A stretch of 64,000 nt of DNA from Hyphomonadaceae bacterium. Its GTDB lineage: Bacteria; Pseudomonadota; Alphaproteobacteria; Caulobacterales; Aquidulcibacteraceae. Location of the stretch: contig JALHOC010000001.1 of NCBI GenBank assembly GCA_022843225.1, positions 56,874 through 120,873 on the forward strand. The letters run 5' to 3'. Each line of letters starts with the position of its first letter. The stretch's first letter is position 1. Below, one piece after another: positions 28,852-38,414 of the stretch. The position numbers and the translations under genes are program-made. The notes under the pieces are model-generated. The model did not search any database and was not told the DNA's origin. It saw nothing but the letters and a program-made list of their open reading frames with translations.

Positions 28852-29574
28852 ATGACAAACGCCCCCACCCCCCAACATGTCGCCATCATCATGGATGGTA
28901 ACGGGCGCTGGGCGAAACAGCGTGGGCGTCCGCGAACGTTTGGGCACGCCGAGGGCGTGGAAGCGTTGCGGCGCACTGTGGAAGCCGCCGGCGAACTCGG
29001 CGTGTGCTATTTGACCGTGTTTGGCTTCTCTACGGAGAATTGGCGCCGCCCTGCCGAGGAAGTCACCGCCTTGTTTGACCTGTTGCGGCTCTATGTGGCG
29101 CACGACCTCGACAAGCTAGTGGCGGAGGGCGTGCGCGTGCGAATCATCGGCAGCCGTGCTGGCCTGCAGCCGGATATTGCCGAAATCATTGATCATGCTG
29201 AAAGCCGATCAAAGCACAACGACAAACTCAACCTTACGATCGCGTTCAACTACGGCGGCCAGGATGAAATCGCGCGCGCGGCCCGGCGCATCGCCGAGGA
29301 CGCCGTGGCCGGAAAGATCGCGCCGTCAGAGATCAATCCCGCGCACTTCGCCGCCTATCTCGATACATGCGAGCTTCCCGCGCCGGATCTGGTGATCCGA
29401 ACGTCGGGGGAGGCGCGCCTCTCCAATTTTCTATTGTGGCAGGCGGCATACGCCGAACTCGTGTTCGATGACGTGTTGTGGCCTGATTTCGGCAAAGCGT
29501 CGCTTGAGCGCGCGTTCGCTGAATTTCGTCATCGCGAGCGTCGGTACGGGGGGCACGGCTCTGAGCAAGCCTGA
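28852..29574 (+). CDS. uppS: Undecaprenyl diphosphate synthase (cis-prenyltransferase)
   Basis: A 240-residue enzyme that adds isoprene units in cis to farnesyl diphosphate, giving the C55 carrier for peptidoglycan and LPS. The diphosphate motif HVAIIMDGNGRWA holds the catalytic Asp15; FGFSTENWRRP and LNLTIAFNYGGQDEI follow, and the C-terminus has ELVFDDVLWPDF. I chose ATG 28852, which puts the motif at the usual distance; ATG 28819 would add 11 residues encoded by the intergenic repeat. Neither start has a strong ribosome binding site. Confidence 0.94.
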   Translation: MTNAPTPQHVAIIMDGNGRWAKQRGRPRTFGHAEGVEALRRTVEAAGELGVCYLTVFGFSTENWRRPAEEVTALFDLLRLYVAHDLDKLVAEGVRVRIIGSRAGLQPDIAEIIDHAESRSKHNDKLNLTIAFNYGGQDEIARAARRIAEDAVAGKIAPSEINPAHFAAYLDTCELPAPDLVIRTSGEARLSNFLLWQAAYAELVFDDVLWPDFGKASLERAFAEFRHRERRYGGHGSEQA

Positions 29575-30424
29575 TCTCGCCGCCGGATCGCACGAGCGCA
29601 ACGATTGGTCCGACCTTGGCGCGCGTGTCGTCTCCGGGTTGGTTTTGGCGATTGGCGGCGTCGTCGCCGCGTGGCAGGGCGGCCCCTGGCTCGCAGCCGC
29701 GTGCGCGGCTGCGGTTGTGGTCATGAGCTACGAATGGGCGCGGATGAGCGAGCCGGACGCCGCTATGGCAGCCTTTGCTTTCGCGGTGGCTGGTTCGCTT
29801 GGCGCGGTCTTGTTTTCCAGCTGGCAGCGTCTAGACCTGAGCGCCGCTTGGTTGGCCGCGTGCGCGTTGACATCGGCGATTACGCGGCGGCGCAGCCTAA
29901 TGGGCGCGCTCGAAACCGCAGGTGGCGCGATCTATGTTGGCCTCTCGCCGGCGGTGTTCTTGTGGCTGCGCGACCGCGCGCCGGAGGGTCTCGAAACCAT
30001 CCTCGCACTCTTCGCGATAGTCTGGGCGGCGGACATCTTCGCCTATTTCGGCGGCAAGATCATTGGCGGGCCAAAGGTCGCCGAGGGGCTGTCGCCTAGG
30101 AAGACATGGTCGGGCATCGTTGTGGGCGTTTTCGCCGGCGCCATCGCAGGCTATGGGTGTGGGATCTTGTTCCACACGGACGCAGGATTGCGAACCGCAT
30201 GGCTGGGAGTTGGTGCGCTGCTGGCGTTTACGGGGCTCATGGGCGATCTGTTTGAATCCTTTCTCAAGCGCCGTTTCGGGGTGAAAGATGCTAGCCGCAT
30301 CATCCCGGGGCATGGTGGCGTGATGGATCGCATTGATGGATTAATGGCCGCCACGCTGCTTGTGGGCGCCGCGCTCGTGTTCGGCCCGCGCGCGACCTCG
30401 CTTCTGTTCGGGACAGGGCTATGA
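29468..30424 (+). CDS. cdsA: Phosphatidate cytidylyltransferase
   Basis: An integral membrane enzyme making CDP-diacylglycerol from phosphatidate and CTP for phospholipid synthesis. The full PROSITE-type signature is visible near the end, from SFLKRRFGVKDASR to PGHGGVMDRID, with seven or eight membrane helices before it. The start is uncertain. The only ATG is 29468, which overlaps uppS by 107 bases; TTG 29504 and CTG 29561 are shorter, and CTG 29561 has the best upstream purine run (GGGGGG). Homology should begin near NDWSDLGARVVSG. The stop overlaps dxr (ATGA). Confidence 0.88.
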   Translation: MTCCGLISAKRRLSARSLNFVIASVGTGGTALSKPDLAAGSHERNDWSDLGARVVSGLVLAIGGVVAAWQGGPWLAAACAAAVVVMSYEWARMSEPDAAMAAFAFAVAGSLGAVLFSSWQRLDLSAAWLAACALTSAITRRRSLMGALETAGGAIYVGLSPAVFLWLRDRAPEGLETILALFAIVWAADIFAYFGGKIIGGPKVAEGLSPRKTWSGIVVGVFAGAIAGYGCGILFHTDAGLRTAWLGVGALLAFTGLMGDLFESFLKRRFGVKDASRIIPGHGGVMDRIDGLMAATLLVGAALVFGPRATSLLFGTGL

Positions 30425-31617
30425 GCCTCGAAGGCCGCACCGTCTCGATCCTCGGTGTCACCGGTTCGGTCGGCGAGTCGACTATTCGGGTGATCGAGGA
30501 CCTTCGCGCGCAGGGTGTCGCCATCGGTGTTGAGGCGGTCACCGCCGGCGCCAATGTCGACGGCTTGGCGGCGGCTTGCCGGCGGCTCAAGCCTCGATTC
30601 GCGGCGATTGCCGATCCCAATCTGCTGGCAGCCGCGAGAGAGGCGCTGGCTGGGCTTCAGATCGAGGTCGGGGCGGGGCCTGCGGCTCTCGAGGAAGCTG
30701 GTGCGCGCGAGGCCGACTGGGTCATGGCGGCCATTGTGGGGGCTGCCGGCCTTACGCCGACCATGGCGGCGGTGCGCCGCGGCGCCTTGGTCGCGCTCGC
30801 AAACAAGGAATGCCTCGTCTGCGCCGGGCCGTTGTTCATGGCGGCCGCCCGCCAGCATGGGGCGACCTTGCTGCCTGTGGATTCCGAGCACAACGCCATT
30901 TTCCAGGTCCTGACGCACCCGGATCGGGTCGAAAAGCTCACCCTGACGGCCTCGGGGGGCCCCTTCCTAAACGCCAGTCGGAGCCATATGGCGCGCGCCA
31001 CGCCCGATCAGGCGTGCGCGCACCCACGCTGGAGCATGGGCCGCAAGATATCAGTGGATAGCGCCACCCTCATGAACAAGGGGCTTGAGCTCATAGAGGC
31101 AGCGTATTTATTTGAAATAGAACAAGAAAAACTAGACGTTATCATTCATCCTGAAAGCGTCGTGCACAGTTTTGTCCATTACGTCGATGGTTCGGTCTTG
31201 GCGCAGATGGCGTCGCCGGACATGCGGGTTCCGATAGCCTATGCACTGGCTTGGCCGGACCGTGCGCGCATTGGTGCGGAGCGGCTCGACCTTCCGAAAC
31301 TTGGCGCACTGACCTTCCAGGGAGTGGATTTGGAGCGTTTTCCGGCGCTCCGGCTGTGTCGTCAGGCGCTCAGTCTGGGCGCGGCGTCCACGACGGCTTT
31401 AAGCGCCGCCAACGAAATCGCGGTTGAGGCGTTTCTTGCGGGCGGGCTCGCTTTTCTGGACATCGCCCGCACCGTTGAGGCGACCCTGGACGCGTTGGGC
31501 CGCAGCGATCCTGGGATGATCGCAAAAACGCCTACTTCGTTCCTCGAAGTGACGGCTGTGGATCACGCGGCGCGGCGCGAGGCGCGCCGGATTGCGGGAA
31601 CCATGGCGGCGGCCTAA
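30421..31617 (+). CDS. dxr: 1-deoxy-D-xylulose 5-phosphate reductoisomerase
   Basis: A 398-residue enzyme that converts DXP to methylerythritol 4-phosphate with NADPH, the committed step of the MEP isoprenoid pathway that feeds UppS. The nucleotide loop LGVTGSVGEST (about residues 11-21), ALANKECLVCAG, the metal/substrate segment LLPVDSEHNAIFQ and the KISVDSATLMNKGLE motif are all present, as is the flexible loop SWG-type HPRWSMGRKI. The usual GSTGSIG is GVTGSVG here. Its start overlaps cdsA by four bases. Confidence 0.97.
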   Translation: MSLEGRTVSILGVTGSVGESTIRVIEDLRAQGVAIGVEAVTAGANVDGLAAACRRLKPRFAAIADPNLLAAAREALAGLQIEVGAGPAALEEAGAREADWVMAAIVGAAGLTPTMAAVRRGALVALANKECLVCAGPLFMAAARQHGATLLPVDSEHNAIFQVLTHPDRVEKLTLTASGGPFLNASRSHMARATPDQACAHPRWSMGRKISVDSATLMNKGLELIEAAYLFEIEQEKLDVIIHPESVVHSFVHYVDGSVLAQMASPDMRVPIAYALAWPDRARIGAERLDLPKLGALTFQGVDLERFPALRLCRQALSLGAASTTALSAANEIAVEAFLAGGLAFLDIARTVEATLDALGRSDPGMIAKTPTSFLEVTAVDHAARREARRIAGTMAAA

Positions 31618-31675
31618 AGGCAGGTGGTCGGCGGTCGTCGAACCAGAACAGCCGGGCGGGAAGGAACGCGTTGCA

Positions 31676-32881
31676 ATGGCGAGCATGCTGCAAGACGCAT
31701 TGATCTATGTGGGCTCGTTTGTTCTGGTACTGAGCCTCGTTGTCTTCGTGCACGAGTATGGCCATTTCCGCGTTGGACGCTGGTGCGGCATTGCCGTGAA
31801 GAGCTTCTCCATCGGCTTAGGCTCTGAATGGTTCGGTTGGACCGATAAGCATGGCACGCGCTGGAAGGTCTCGCGGATTCCGCTCGGCGGCTTCGTCTCC
31901 TGGATCGATGACACGGACGGGTCCTCCACACGTCCGGCGAAAGAAGAAGATCAGGCGCTCAGTGAGGCCGAAGCGCGACGGCTCGGCCACTTCCGCGCTA
32001 TGCCGGTGTGGAAGCGCGCGGCGACGGTGGCGGCCGGCCCGCTGACAAATTTCATCTTTGCGATTGTCGCATTCGCGCTGGCCGCTTTGATCGTCGGACG
32101 CGATGTGACCGATTATATGAGCATTGTCCCACGCGTCGGCGGCGTTGAAGCAGGCTCGCCAGCAGAGGCTGCGGGGCTGCGATCTGGCGATGTTGTACGC
32201 GTAGCCAATGAAGCGCCGATCACGAGCTGGGGGCAGTTGCAGGCAGTCATTTCTGCAAATCCCGGAACACCGATAACGCTCGTCCTCCAGAATGAGGGCG
32301 AGCAACGTACAACAACGGTTACGCCGCGTTTGGTGGAACGCCCGACGGCGGACGGTCGCGTCGAGAGCGTGGGCGCGATCGGCGTGCGGCTCGGCGTTCT
32401 CCAAAACGATCGCACAATTGAGCCCGTTGGGCCGTTGGCCGCGCTGAGCTTTGGCGCCGCCAATACCTGGGAGATCGTGACGCGAACAGGAGAATATGTC
32501 GGCGGCATCGTGACCGGCCAAAACTCCGGCGGCGACATCGCCGGCCCGTTGGGAATTCTTAATGCTTCGGGCCAGGTCGCGACGATGGCCCTGGACAGCG
32601 GCGATAGCGGCCTAGGCGGAAAGCTAGGGAGCCTAGCGATTGCGCTTTTGCAGTGGGCGGCAATGCTCTCGGTGGCGGTGGGGATCGTCAATTTGCTGCC
32701 AATTCCGGTGCTCGACGGGGGGCATTTGGTGTTTTACGCCATCGAAGCCCTACGTGGCGGGCGACCGCTGCCGCCCATGTTCCAGGAATGGGCATATCGG
32801 GCTGGATTCGCCGTAATCGGGAGTTTGTTCCTGTTCGCAACCTGGAACGACATCTCGCGCCTGTTCCCAGGCGCACAATGA
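31676..32881 (+). CDS. rseP: Site-2 intramembrane zinc protease RseP
   Basis: A 401-residue inner-membrane metalloprotease (M50) that cuts anti-sigma factors within the membrane, for instance in the envelope stress response. The HEYGH motif lies at residues 26-30 in the first helix, and the LDG motif (PIPVLDGGH) puts the third zinc ligand Asp at about 347. A PDZ domain covers about residues 145-235. ATG 31676 follows GGAAGGA; the frame upstream lies in the dxr 3' end. Its place before bamA is conserved. Confidence 0.95.
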   Translation: MASMLQDALIYVGSFVLVLSLVVFVHEYGHFRVGRWCGIAVKSFSIGLGSEWFGWTDKHGTRWKVSRIPLGGFVSWIDDTDGSSTRPAKEEDQALSEAEARRLGHFRAMPVWKRAATVAAGPLTNFIFAIVAFALAALIVGRDVTDYMSIVPRVGGVEAGSPAEAAGLRSGDVVRVANEAPITSWGQLQAVISANPGTPITLVLQNEGEQRTTTVTPRLVERPTADGRVESVGAIGVRLGVLQNDRTIEPVGPLAALSFGAANTWEIVTRTGEYVGGIVTGQNSGGDIAGPLGILNASGQVATMALDSGDSGLGGKLGSLAIALLQWAAMLSVAVGIVNLLPIPVLDGGHLVFYAIEALRGGRPLPPMFQEWAYRAGFAVIGSLFLFATWNDISRLFPGAQ

Positions 32882-32964
32882 ACAGCGCCTCGTTCTTGTC
32901 TTTCGGGTCGGAATGAGGTCTTAAAACCAACGGCGCAGGGGAGCGCCAGTGCGTCGAGGGCTTA

Positions 32965-35436
32965 ATGAATCGGGTTCTACGAGATGTTGTGCTCGGCGCT
33001 GTCAGCTGCGTCGCCACAGTCGGTGCCGGAGCAGGCGTGCTCCTGGCGGCTTCGGATGCGGCTGCCCAAGAGGGCCGGGGGCAACCCGCCGCCAGCCCGC
33101 AACAGCCGGCTGGCATGGCGATCCGCAGGGTCGTGGTCGAAGGCAACCAGCGCATCGAGCCTGCGACGATCAGTTCGTATTTGCAGGTGCGCCCAGGCGA
33201 CACGTTCGATCCAGAGCGCATCGACATGTCGCTCAAGACGCTTTTTGCGACGGGCCTGTTCGCGGATGTGCAGATTGAACAACGCGGCGCCGATCTCGTT
33301 GTAGCAGTGATTGAAAACCCGGTGATCAATCGGGTCATCTTCGAAGGCATGAGCACGCTCGACGAAGAGGATCTCGAGGACGAGGTGCAGGCTCGGCCGC
33401 GTTCTGTGTTTACGCCCGCTCGTGCCCAAGCTGATGTTCAGCGCATTATCGAAGTTTATCGGCGCGCCGGGCGTTTCGCCGCGCAAGTGACGCCCCAGGT
33501 GCGCGAACTCGATCAGAACCGCGTCGATCTGATTTTCGAGGTTGACGAAGGCCCAGTTACGGGCGTGCGAGACATCAACTTCATTGGAAACGATGAGTTC
33601 TCTGACCGACGTCTACGCGATGTCATCGTGACGTCGGAGTCGAGTTGGTGGAATTTCTTCAACAGCAACGACAATTACGACCCCGATCGGCTTGAGTACG
33701 ACCGCGAGCAATTGCGCCAGTACTACAACAATCGTGGCTATGCGGACTTCCGCGTCGTATCGGCGGTCGCGGAACTGACGCCTGATCAACGCGACTTCTT
33801 CATTACTTTTACGGTCGACGAAGGCGTACAATACGAATTCGGTGAGATCAGAGTTCAGACGGAACTCGACCGTTTATCTTCCGACCTGTTGCTAGCGGCG
33901 GTGCCTATTCGTGAGGGCGCTGTGTTCCGTGGTGATCAGATCGAAGACGCGATTGACGCCATGACATATATAGCTGGGACAGTGGGCTACGCCAACGTCG
34001 ATATCGCCCCTCAGATCGAGCGCGACCGCGATAATCGGGTGGTGAATATCACGTTTGAGGTCAATGAAGGCCCGCGCGTTTTCATTGAGCGTATTGATGT
34101 CGTCGGAAATACCAGAACGCTGGATCGCGTGATCCGGCGCGAACTGCGTGTGGCGGAAGGTGATGCGTTCAATCGCGTGCTGCTTGATCGTTCGCGCCAG
34201 CGCATACGTGCTCTCGGGTTCTTCGAGGATGTAACTGTCGAAGAAAGTGACGGCTCGCAACCGGATCGGTCCGTCGTTACCGTGACGGTGGAAGAGCAAT
34301 CGACGGGCGAGCTCGCATTTGCTGCAGGCTATTCATCGAGCGAGAGCTTCCTCTTCGACATCTCCGTTACCGAGCGAAATTTACGCGGCCGCGGTCAGTT
34401 CTTACGCCTGCGGGCGTCCACGAGCGCCCAACGCCAGCAAGTGGATTTGCGCTTTACCGAGCCGCGTTTTATGGGCCGCGAACTCTCGGCTGGCTTCGAT
34501 CTCTACACGTTGCGTACAGACTTCCTCGACCAGAGCTCGTTCGAGAACCAGTCCACAGGCCTTGGTTTGCGCGCCAGCTTCCCGATCGCGGAGCGCTCCA
34601 GCTTGGGGCTGACTTATTCGCTGATTCAGGACGATACTGAGATCGCGGACTCGTTTGTGGATCTCGGCGGGAGCATCGGCATCGTCAATCAATGTGATGT
34701 CCAGAACCCGAGTCGCCCCGTTCTATGCGATCAGGAAGGAACGTTCCTGACCTCGGTTCTCGGCTTTACCTATAATCTTGATCGCCGAAACGAACCTGTT
34801 CGGGCGACACGAGGCTTTGACGTGCAAATCAGCCAGGACATTGCCGGTCTTGGCGGCGAGGTCAATTATCTGCGCACCGAGATCGAGGGCGGCTGGTACT
34901 ATGGCCTTCCCTATGGGTTCCGAGCAACTTTGCGGGGCAGCGCTGGTTATATCGCAGGCTGGCGCGGGGATGATATCCGCATCAACGACCGTTTCTTCAA
35001 GGGAGGATCCTCTTTCCGCGGTTTCGACGTGGCTGGTATCGGACCCCGACAGCTATTAGTGGATCCGTCCGGTGCGGTTTTGGACGTGGGCGACGCCGTG
35101 GGCGGCAACGCCTTCGCTATCGGCACCGCCCAGCTGGACATCCCGATTCCGCTCCCAGAGTCCTTTGGCATCGGTGGGGCGCTATTCCTCGATGTCGGCA
35201 CCTTGGGAGTGGTAGACGCTGCGTCGCGCCGTGAGGTGTTGCTCAATCCAGCCAACCCCTCGGCATCCAATCGCCTTATTGTTGACGACACGCCGAGCTT
35301 AAGAGCAGCGGCGGGGTTGTCGATCTTCTGGGATTCACCTTTTGGCCCCGTGCAGTTTGATTTGGCGAGCCCGATCGAAAACGAAGAGTACGACCGGCTT
35401 GAGGAATTCCGTTTCTCGACTCGGACAAATTTCTAG
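32965..35436 (+). CDS. bamA: Outer membrane protein assembly factor BamA
   Basis: An 823-residue outer-membrane protein that folds and inserts beta-barrel proteins. A signal peptide (cleavage after ASDAAAQ, about residue 33) is followed by five POTRA repeats (about residues 50-430; the first starts AIRRVVVEGNQRIEP) and a 16-strand barrel ending in the aromatic STRTNF. The lid-loop motif VRGF corresponds to SSFRGFDVAGIG (about residue 680). GAGGG precedes ATG 32965. Skp/OmpH follows after 12 bases, giving the usual chaperone-assembler pair. Confidence 0.97.
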   Translation: MNRVLRDVVLGAVSCVATVGAGAGVLLAASDAAAQEGRGQPAASPQQPAGMAIRRVVVEGNQRIEPATISSYLQVRPGDTFDPERIDMSLKTLFATGLFADVQIEQRGADLVVAVIENPVINRVIFEGMSTLDEEDLEDEVQARPRSVFTPARAQADVQRIIEVYRRAGRFAAQVTPQVRELDQNRVDLIFEVDEGPVTGVRDINFIGNDEFSDRRLRDVIVTSESSWWNFFNSNDNYDPDRLEYDREQLRQYYNNRGYADFRVVSAVAELTPDQRDFFITFTVDEGVQYEFGEIRVQTELDRLSSDLLLAAVPIREGAVFRGDQIEDAIDAMTYIAGTVGYANVDIAPQIERDRDNRVVNITFEVNEGPRVFIERIDVVGNTRTLDRVIRRELRVAEGDAFNRVLLDRSRQRIRALGFFEDVTVEESDGSQPDRSVVTVTVEEQSTGELAFAAGYSSSESFLFDISVTERNLRGRGQFLRLRASTSAQRQQVDLRFTEPRFMGRELSAGFDLYTLRTDFLDQSSFENQSTGLGLRASFPIAERSSLGLTYSLIQDDTEIADSFVDLGGSIGIVNQCDVQNPSRPVLCDQEGTFLTSVLGFTYNLDRRNEPVRATRGFDVQISQDIAGLGGEVNYLRTEIEGGWYYGLPYGFRATLRGSAGYIAGWRGDDIRINDRFFKGGSSFRGFDVAGIGPRQLLVDPSGAVLDVGDAVGGNAFAIGTAQLDIPIPLPESFGIGGALFLDVGTLGVVDAASRREVLLNPANPSASNRLIVDDTPSLRAAAGLSIFWDSPFGPVQFDLASPIENEEYDRLEEFRFSTRTNF

Positions 35437-35448
35437 GAGCACGCACCC

Positions 35449-36087
35449 ATGCGTTTGATGAGTATTGTTTCGGCGGCAGCCATTGCAGCCGCCCTGTTAA
35501 TTGCACCCGAAGCGGACGCACAACGCAACCGCAACCAAGCCACGACAAGTGTTGTGATCAATTACCAACGTGTTTTGACCGAATCTGCCTTGGGTCGCGA
35601 TCTGGCGGCGAAACTTCAGCAAATCCGCACGCAGGTCAGTCAGGAAGCTCAGACCCTCGCGCCCGAGCAGCAATCGATCGAACAAGAACAGCAGCGTTTA
35701 CGCCAAGCTACGCGGAGCCTCTCAGCGGATCAGATTCGCAACAGCACAACATATGCGCCGCAATTCCAGGCGTTGGCGCAACGGGCTCAGCAATTTCAAG
35801 CCCGCACACAATCCCTGCAGGGCGATATGGAATGCACGCAAATCATCGCCTTGCGGGAATTTGACCGCCTTGCTTCACCTATCGTGCGCAGCACCATGGA
35901 GTCGCGGGGCGCGGGCATCGTTCTTGACGCCGCCAATATTCAGCTCGTTCTGCCGCAGTTCGACATCACCGACACCGTGATTCAACAACTCGATCAAAAC
36001 CCGGCGACCCGGACAGTCAACGTGACGCGGCGGCCTGTGTCGGAGTGCTTGCCACAACAAGCCGCCGCCCAGCCGCCTGCCCAGTAA
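35449..36087 (+). CDS. OmpH/Skp family periplasmic chaperone
   Basis: A 212-residue exported protein with a signal peptide (cleavage after EADA, about residue 24). The body is the Skp pattern: a beta segment with VVINYQRVLTESALGRDL, long Gln-rich helical arms (about residues 60-130) that would form the tentacles, then IVLDAANIQLV and DITDTVIQQLDQN. Skp holds unfolded outer-membrane proteins for BamA, its upstream neighbour. It carries two cysteines (CTQ and SECLPQQ), unusual for Skp and possibly a disulfide. The Gln/Pro-rich tail is not conserved. Confidence 0.88.
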   Translation: MRLMSIVSAAAIAAALLIAPEADAQRNRNQATTSVVINYQRVLTESALGRDLAAKLQQIRTQVSQEAQTLAPEQQSIEQEQQRLRQATRSLSADQIRNSTTYAPQFQALAQRAQQFQARTQSLQGDMECTQIIALREFDRLASPIVRSTMESRGAGIVLDAANIQLVLPQFDITDTVIQQLDQNPATRTVNVTRRPVSECLPQQAAAQPPAQ

Positions 36088-36135
36088 AGCGGACGGGGTG
36101 ACATCGCCAAGCGTCTGCTTCAGCCTGGGCGGGTG

Positions 36136-37143
36136 ATGATTGATCTACGTTTCTACGAAGCGCTCGGACCGGTTACGGTCCGAGCGCTTGCGGATTCTGC
36201 CGAAGTCGGCGGCGACTCCGAGCGTATGGTTCTGAGCGCCGCACCAGCTGATCGCGCTGGCGAAGGCGACCTCTGCTATTTCGAGGCCAAGAAGGGCGCT
36301 CAGCCGCTGGCCTCAGCGCCGGCCGCTTGCATCATCGCGCCCAGCCAAGCCCACCTCGCGCCCAATGCTGGGGCGCTCATCCTCTCCGATCGACCGCGAT
36401 CGATGTTTGCCCGGCTTGTTCCTGCCCTTTTGCGCGGACGCGGCTTCTCGCCGAACTCACCCGCCATCGACCCCTCCGCCAAGATCGAGGACGGCGTGCG
36501 CCTTGGAGCAGGCGTCGTAATTGGCCCAGGCGCTCAGATCGGAGCGGATAGCGAGATCGGCCCGAACACCGTCATCGGACCTGGCGTCGCGCTGGGGCGG
36601 CGCGCGCGTATCGGGGCGAGGGTTACCATAGGCTTTGCCCTCATTGGCGACGATGTGAACATCCTAAGTGGCGCAGTTGTGGGAGAGCAGGGTTTTGGCG
36701 TCGCCGGTGACGCCAAAGGGCTGGTGGACGTGCCCCACCTCGGCCGCGTGATCATTCAGGATCGCGTGACGATCGGCGCCAACTCCTGCATCGACAGGGG
36801 CGTGTTCGACGACACAGTGATCGGGGAGGCGTCCAAGATCGATAATCTCTGCCACATCGCGCACAATTGCATCGTTGGTCGCGGCGTATTGATTGCGGCG
36901 TTTGGCGGTGTGTCAGGTTCGACGATCATTGGCGATGGCGTCACTATGGGCGGCCGCGTAGGGATTGGCGATCATCGAAAAATTGGCTCTGGGGTGACCC
37001 TTGCCGGCGCCGCGGTTGTGCTTCAAGACGTGCCAGACAAGGAAATTTGGAGCGGTTATCCCGCCAAGCCCTTGCGCAAATGGCTGCGCGAAGCGGCATG
37101 GCTGAGCCGCAAGGCGCAAGGGGCGCGCAATGAAGGCGAATGA
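36136..37143 (+). CDS. lpxD: UDP-3-O-(3-hydroxyacyl)glucosamine N-acyltransferase
   Basis: A 335-residue lipid A enzyme that adds the second hydroxyacyl chain. It has an N-terminal uridine-binding domain (to about residue 100) and a left-handed beta-helix of hexapeptide repeats ([14 protein letters not shown] and so on). The catalytic histidine is in [17 protein letters not shown] 36136 is used; the GTG one codon upstream is possible. The last 14 bases overlap fabZ. Confidence 0.96.
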   Translation: MIDLRFYEALGPVTVRALADSAEVGGDSERMVLSAAPADRAGEGDLCYFEAKKGAQPLASAPAACIIAPSQAHLAPNAGALILSDRPRSMFARLVPALLRGRGFSPNSPAIDPSAKIEDGVRLGAGVVIGPGAQIGADSEIGPNTVIGPGVALGRRARIGARVTIGFALIGDDVNILSGAVVGEQGFGVAGDAKGLVDVPHLGRVIIQDRVTIGANSCIDRGVFDDTVIGEASKIDNLCHIAHNCIVGRGVLIAAFGGVSGSTIIGDGVTMGGRVGIGDHRKIGSGVTLAGAAVVLQDVPDKEIWSGYPAKPLRKWLREAAWLSRKAQGARNEGE

Positions 37144-37624
37144 TCTTACCGAACAACGGAAGACGACCGATGACGTGATCGAAATCGGAGAAATCCTGCG
37201 TCGCCTTCCGCATCGTTACCCGTTCTTGCTGATTGACCGGGCGATAGAGTATGTGCCCAATAAGTCGATCCGCGGTATCAAGTGCGTGACGATCAACGAG
37301 CCCTTCTTCCCTGGTCATTTCCCGGGCGCACCGGTGATGCCCGGTGTCCTACAGATCGAAGCGCTGGCGCAAACCGGTGCCGTGCTGATGTCGAAGACGC
37401 TGGAAGCTGACATTACCAAGCATCTGATCTTGTTCATGTCGGTTGAAAGCGCGCGCTTCAAGCGGCCCGTCATGCCGGGCGATGTCATGGAAATGCCGGT
37501 GGAAGTGCTTTTCCAACGCCGCAACATCTTCAAGTTTCGCGGCCGCGTCGAGGTGAACGGGGAGCTCGCCACCGATTGCGAATTCGCGGCGATGAAAGCG
37601 GATCGGCCAGAGGGTCCGAAATGA
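37130..37624 (+). CDS. fabZ: 3-hydroxyacyl-[acyl-carrier-protein] dehydratase FabZ
   Basis: A 164-residue hot-dog-fold dehydratase of fatty acid elongation. [13 protein letters not shown] (about residues 25-37) and the active-site stretch [20 protein letters not shown], holding the catalytic His (about 63) and Glu (about 77), are intact. It competes with LpxA for the 3-hydroxyacyl-ACP pool, which fits its place between lpxD and lpxA. It overlaps lpxD by 14 bases and lpxA by four. Confidence 0.97.
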   Translation: MKANDLTEQRKTTDDVIEIGEILRRLPHRYPFLLIDRAIEYVPNKSIRGIKCVTINEPFFPGHFPGAPVMPGVLQIEALAQTGAVLMSKTLEADITKHLILFMSVESARFKRPVMPGDVMEMPVEVLFQRRNIFKFRGRVEVNGELATDCEFAAMKADRPEGPK

Positions 37625-38412
37625 GCGCCAAAATTCACCCCATGGCGGTGGTCGACAAGAGCGTCGAATTCGGTGCCGACGTGGAGATCGGGCCAGGCTG
37701 TGTGATCGGTCCGAACGTCAAGCTGGGCGATCGCACGAAGCTGGTCGCGCACGTTTTTATCGAGAGCCATACCGAACTCGGCGCCGATAACACGGTCTTC
37801 CCTTTCGTAGGCTTAGGCGGTGCGCCGCAAGATCTGTCCTACAGGGGCGAACCGACGCGCCTCGTCATCGGCAACAATAACGTCATCCGCGAGCATGCCA
37901 CGCTGCATCGCGGCACCGCGCGCGGGCGGCAAGTGACGACCATCGGCGACAACTGCCTGATCATGGGCAATTGCCATGTCGCGCACGATTGCATCGTCGG
38001 CAATCACGTCATCATGGCGCAGACCGCGACCATCGGCGGGCACGTGCAGGTCGCGGATTTTGCGTTCCTCGGCGGCCTCTCCGGTGTGCATCAGCACGGT
38101 CGCGTCGGACGCCACGCTTTCGTTGGCGCCTCGGCGCTGATGACGACCGACCTCATTCCGTTTGGCTCCGCCATCGGAAATCACGCCCATCTCGGCGGGC
38201 TAAATGTCGTGGGCCTGAAGCGTCGCGGCTTTACCCGCGACCAGATTCACGATCTGCGTGCCGCGTATCGTTTGCTGTTCGCGGAAGAGGGCACCTTCCA
38301 GGAGCGCATCGAAGATTGCGCAGAAATCTACGCCAAGAATCCTCAGGTGATGGAGATCGTGGATTTCGTTCGCGCCGAGGCCGCGCGCCCGCTCTGCATG
38401 CCTAGGGACTAG
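37621..38412 (+). CDS. lpxA: Acyl-ACP--UDP-N-acetylglucosamine O-acyltransferase
   Basis: A 263-residue enzyme of the first lipid A step, with a left-handed beta-helix of hexapeptide repeats (KIHPMAVVDKSVEFG onward) and a C-terminal helical domain (AYRLLFAEEGTFQERIE). The catalytic histidine is in NCHVAHDCIVGNH. ATG 37621 overlaps the fabZ stop (ATGA); the upstream frame is the shadow of fabZ. Confidence 0.97.
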   Translation: MSAKIHPMAVVDKSVEFGADVEIGPGCVIGPNVKLGDRTKLVAHVFIESHTELGADNTVFPFVGLGGAPQDLSYRGEPTRLVIGNNNVIREHATLHRGTARGRQVTTIGDNCLIMGNCHVAHDCIVGNHVIMAQTATIGGHVQVADFAFLGGLSGVHQHGRVGRHAFVGASALMTTDLIPFGSAIGNHAHLGGLNVVGLKRRGFTRDQIHDLRAAYRLLFAEEGTFQERIEDCAEIYAKNPQVMEIVDFVRAEAARPLCMPRD

Positions 38413-38414
38413 TG

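Noticed and set aside
31676-32881. Possible sigma-E/RseA locus around rseP
   Set aside because: No sigma factor or anti-sigma gene lies nearby; rseP sits in the standard dxr-rseP-bamA order.
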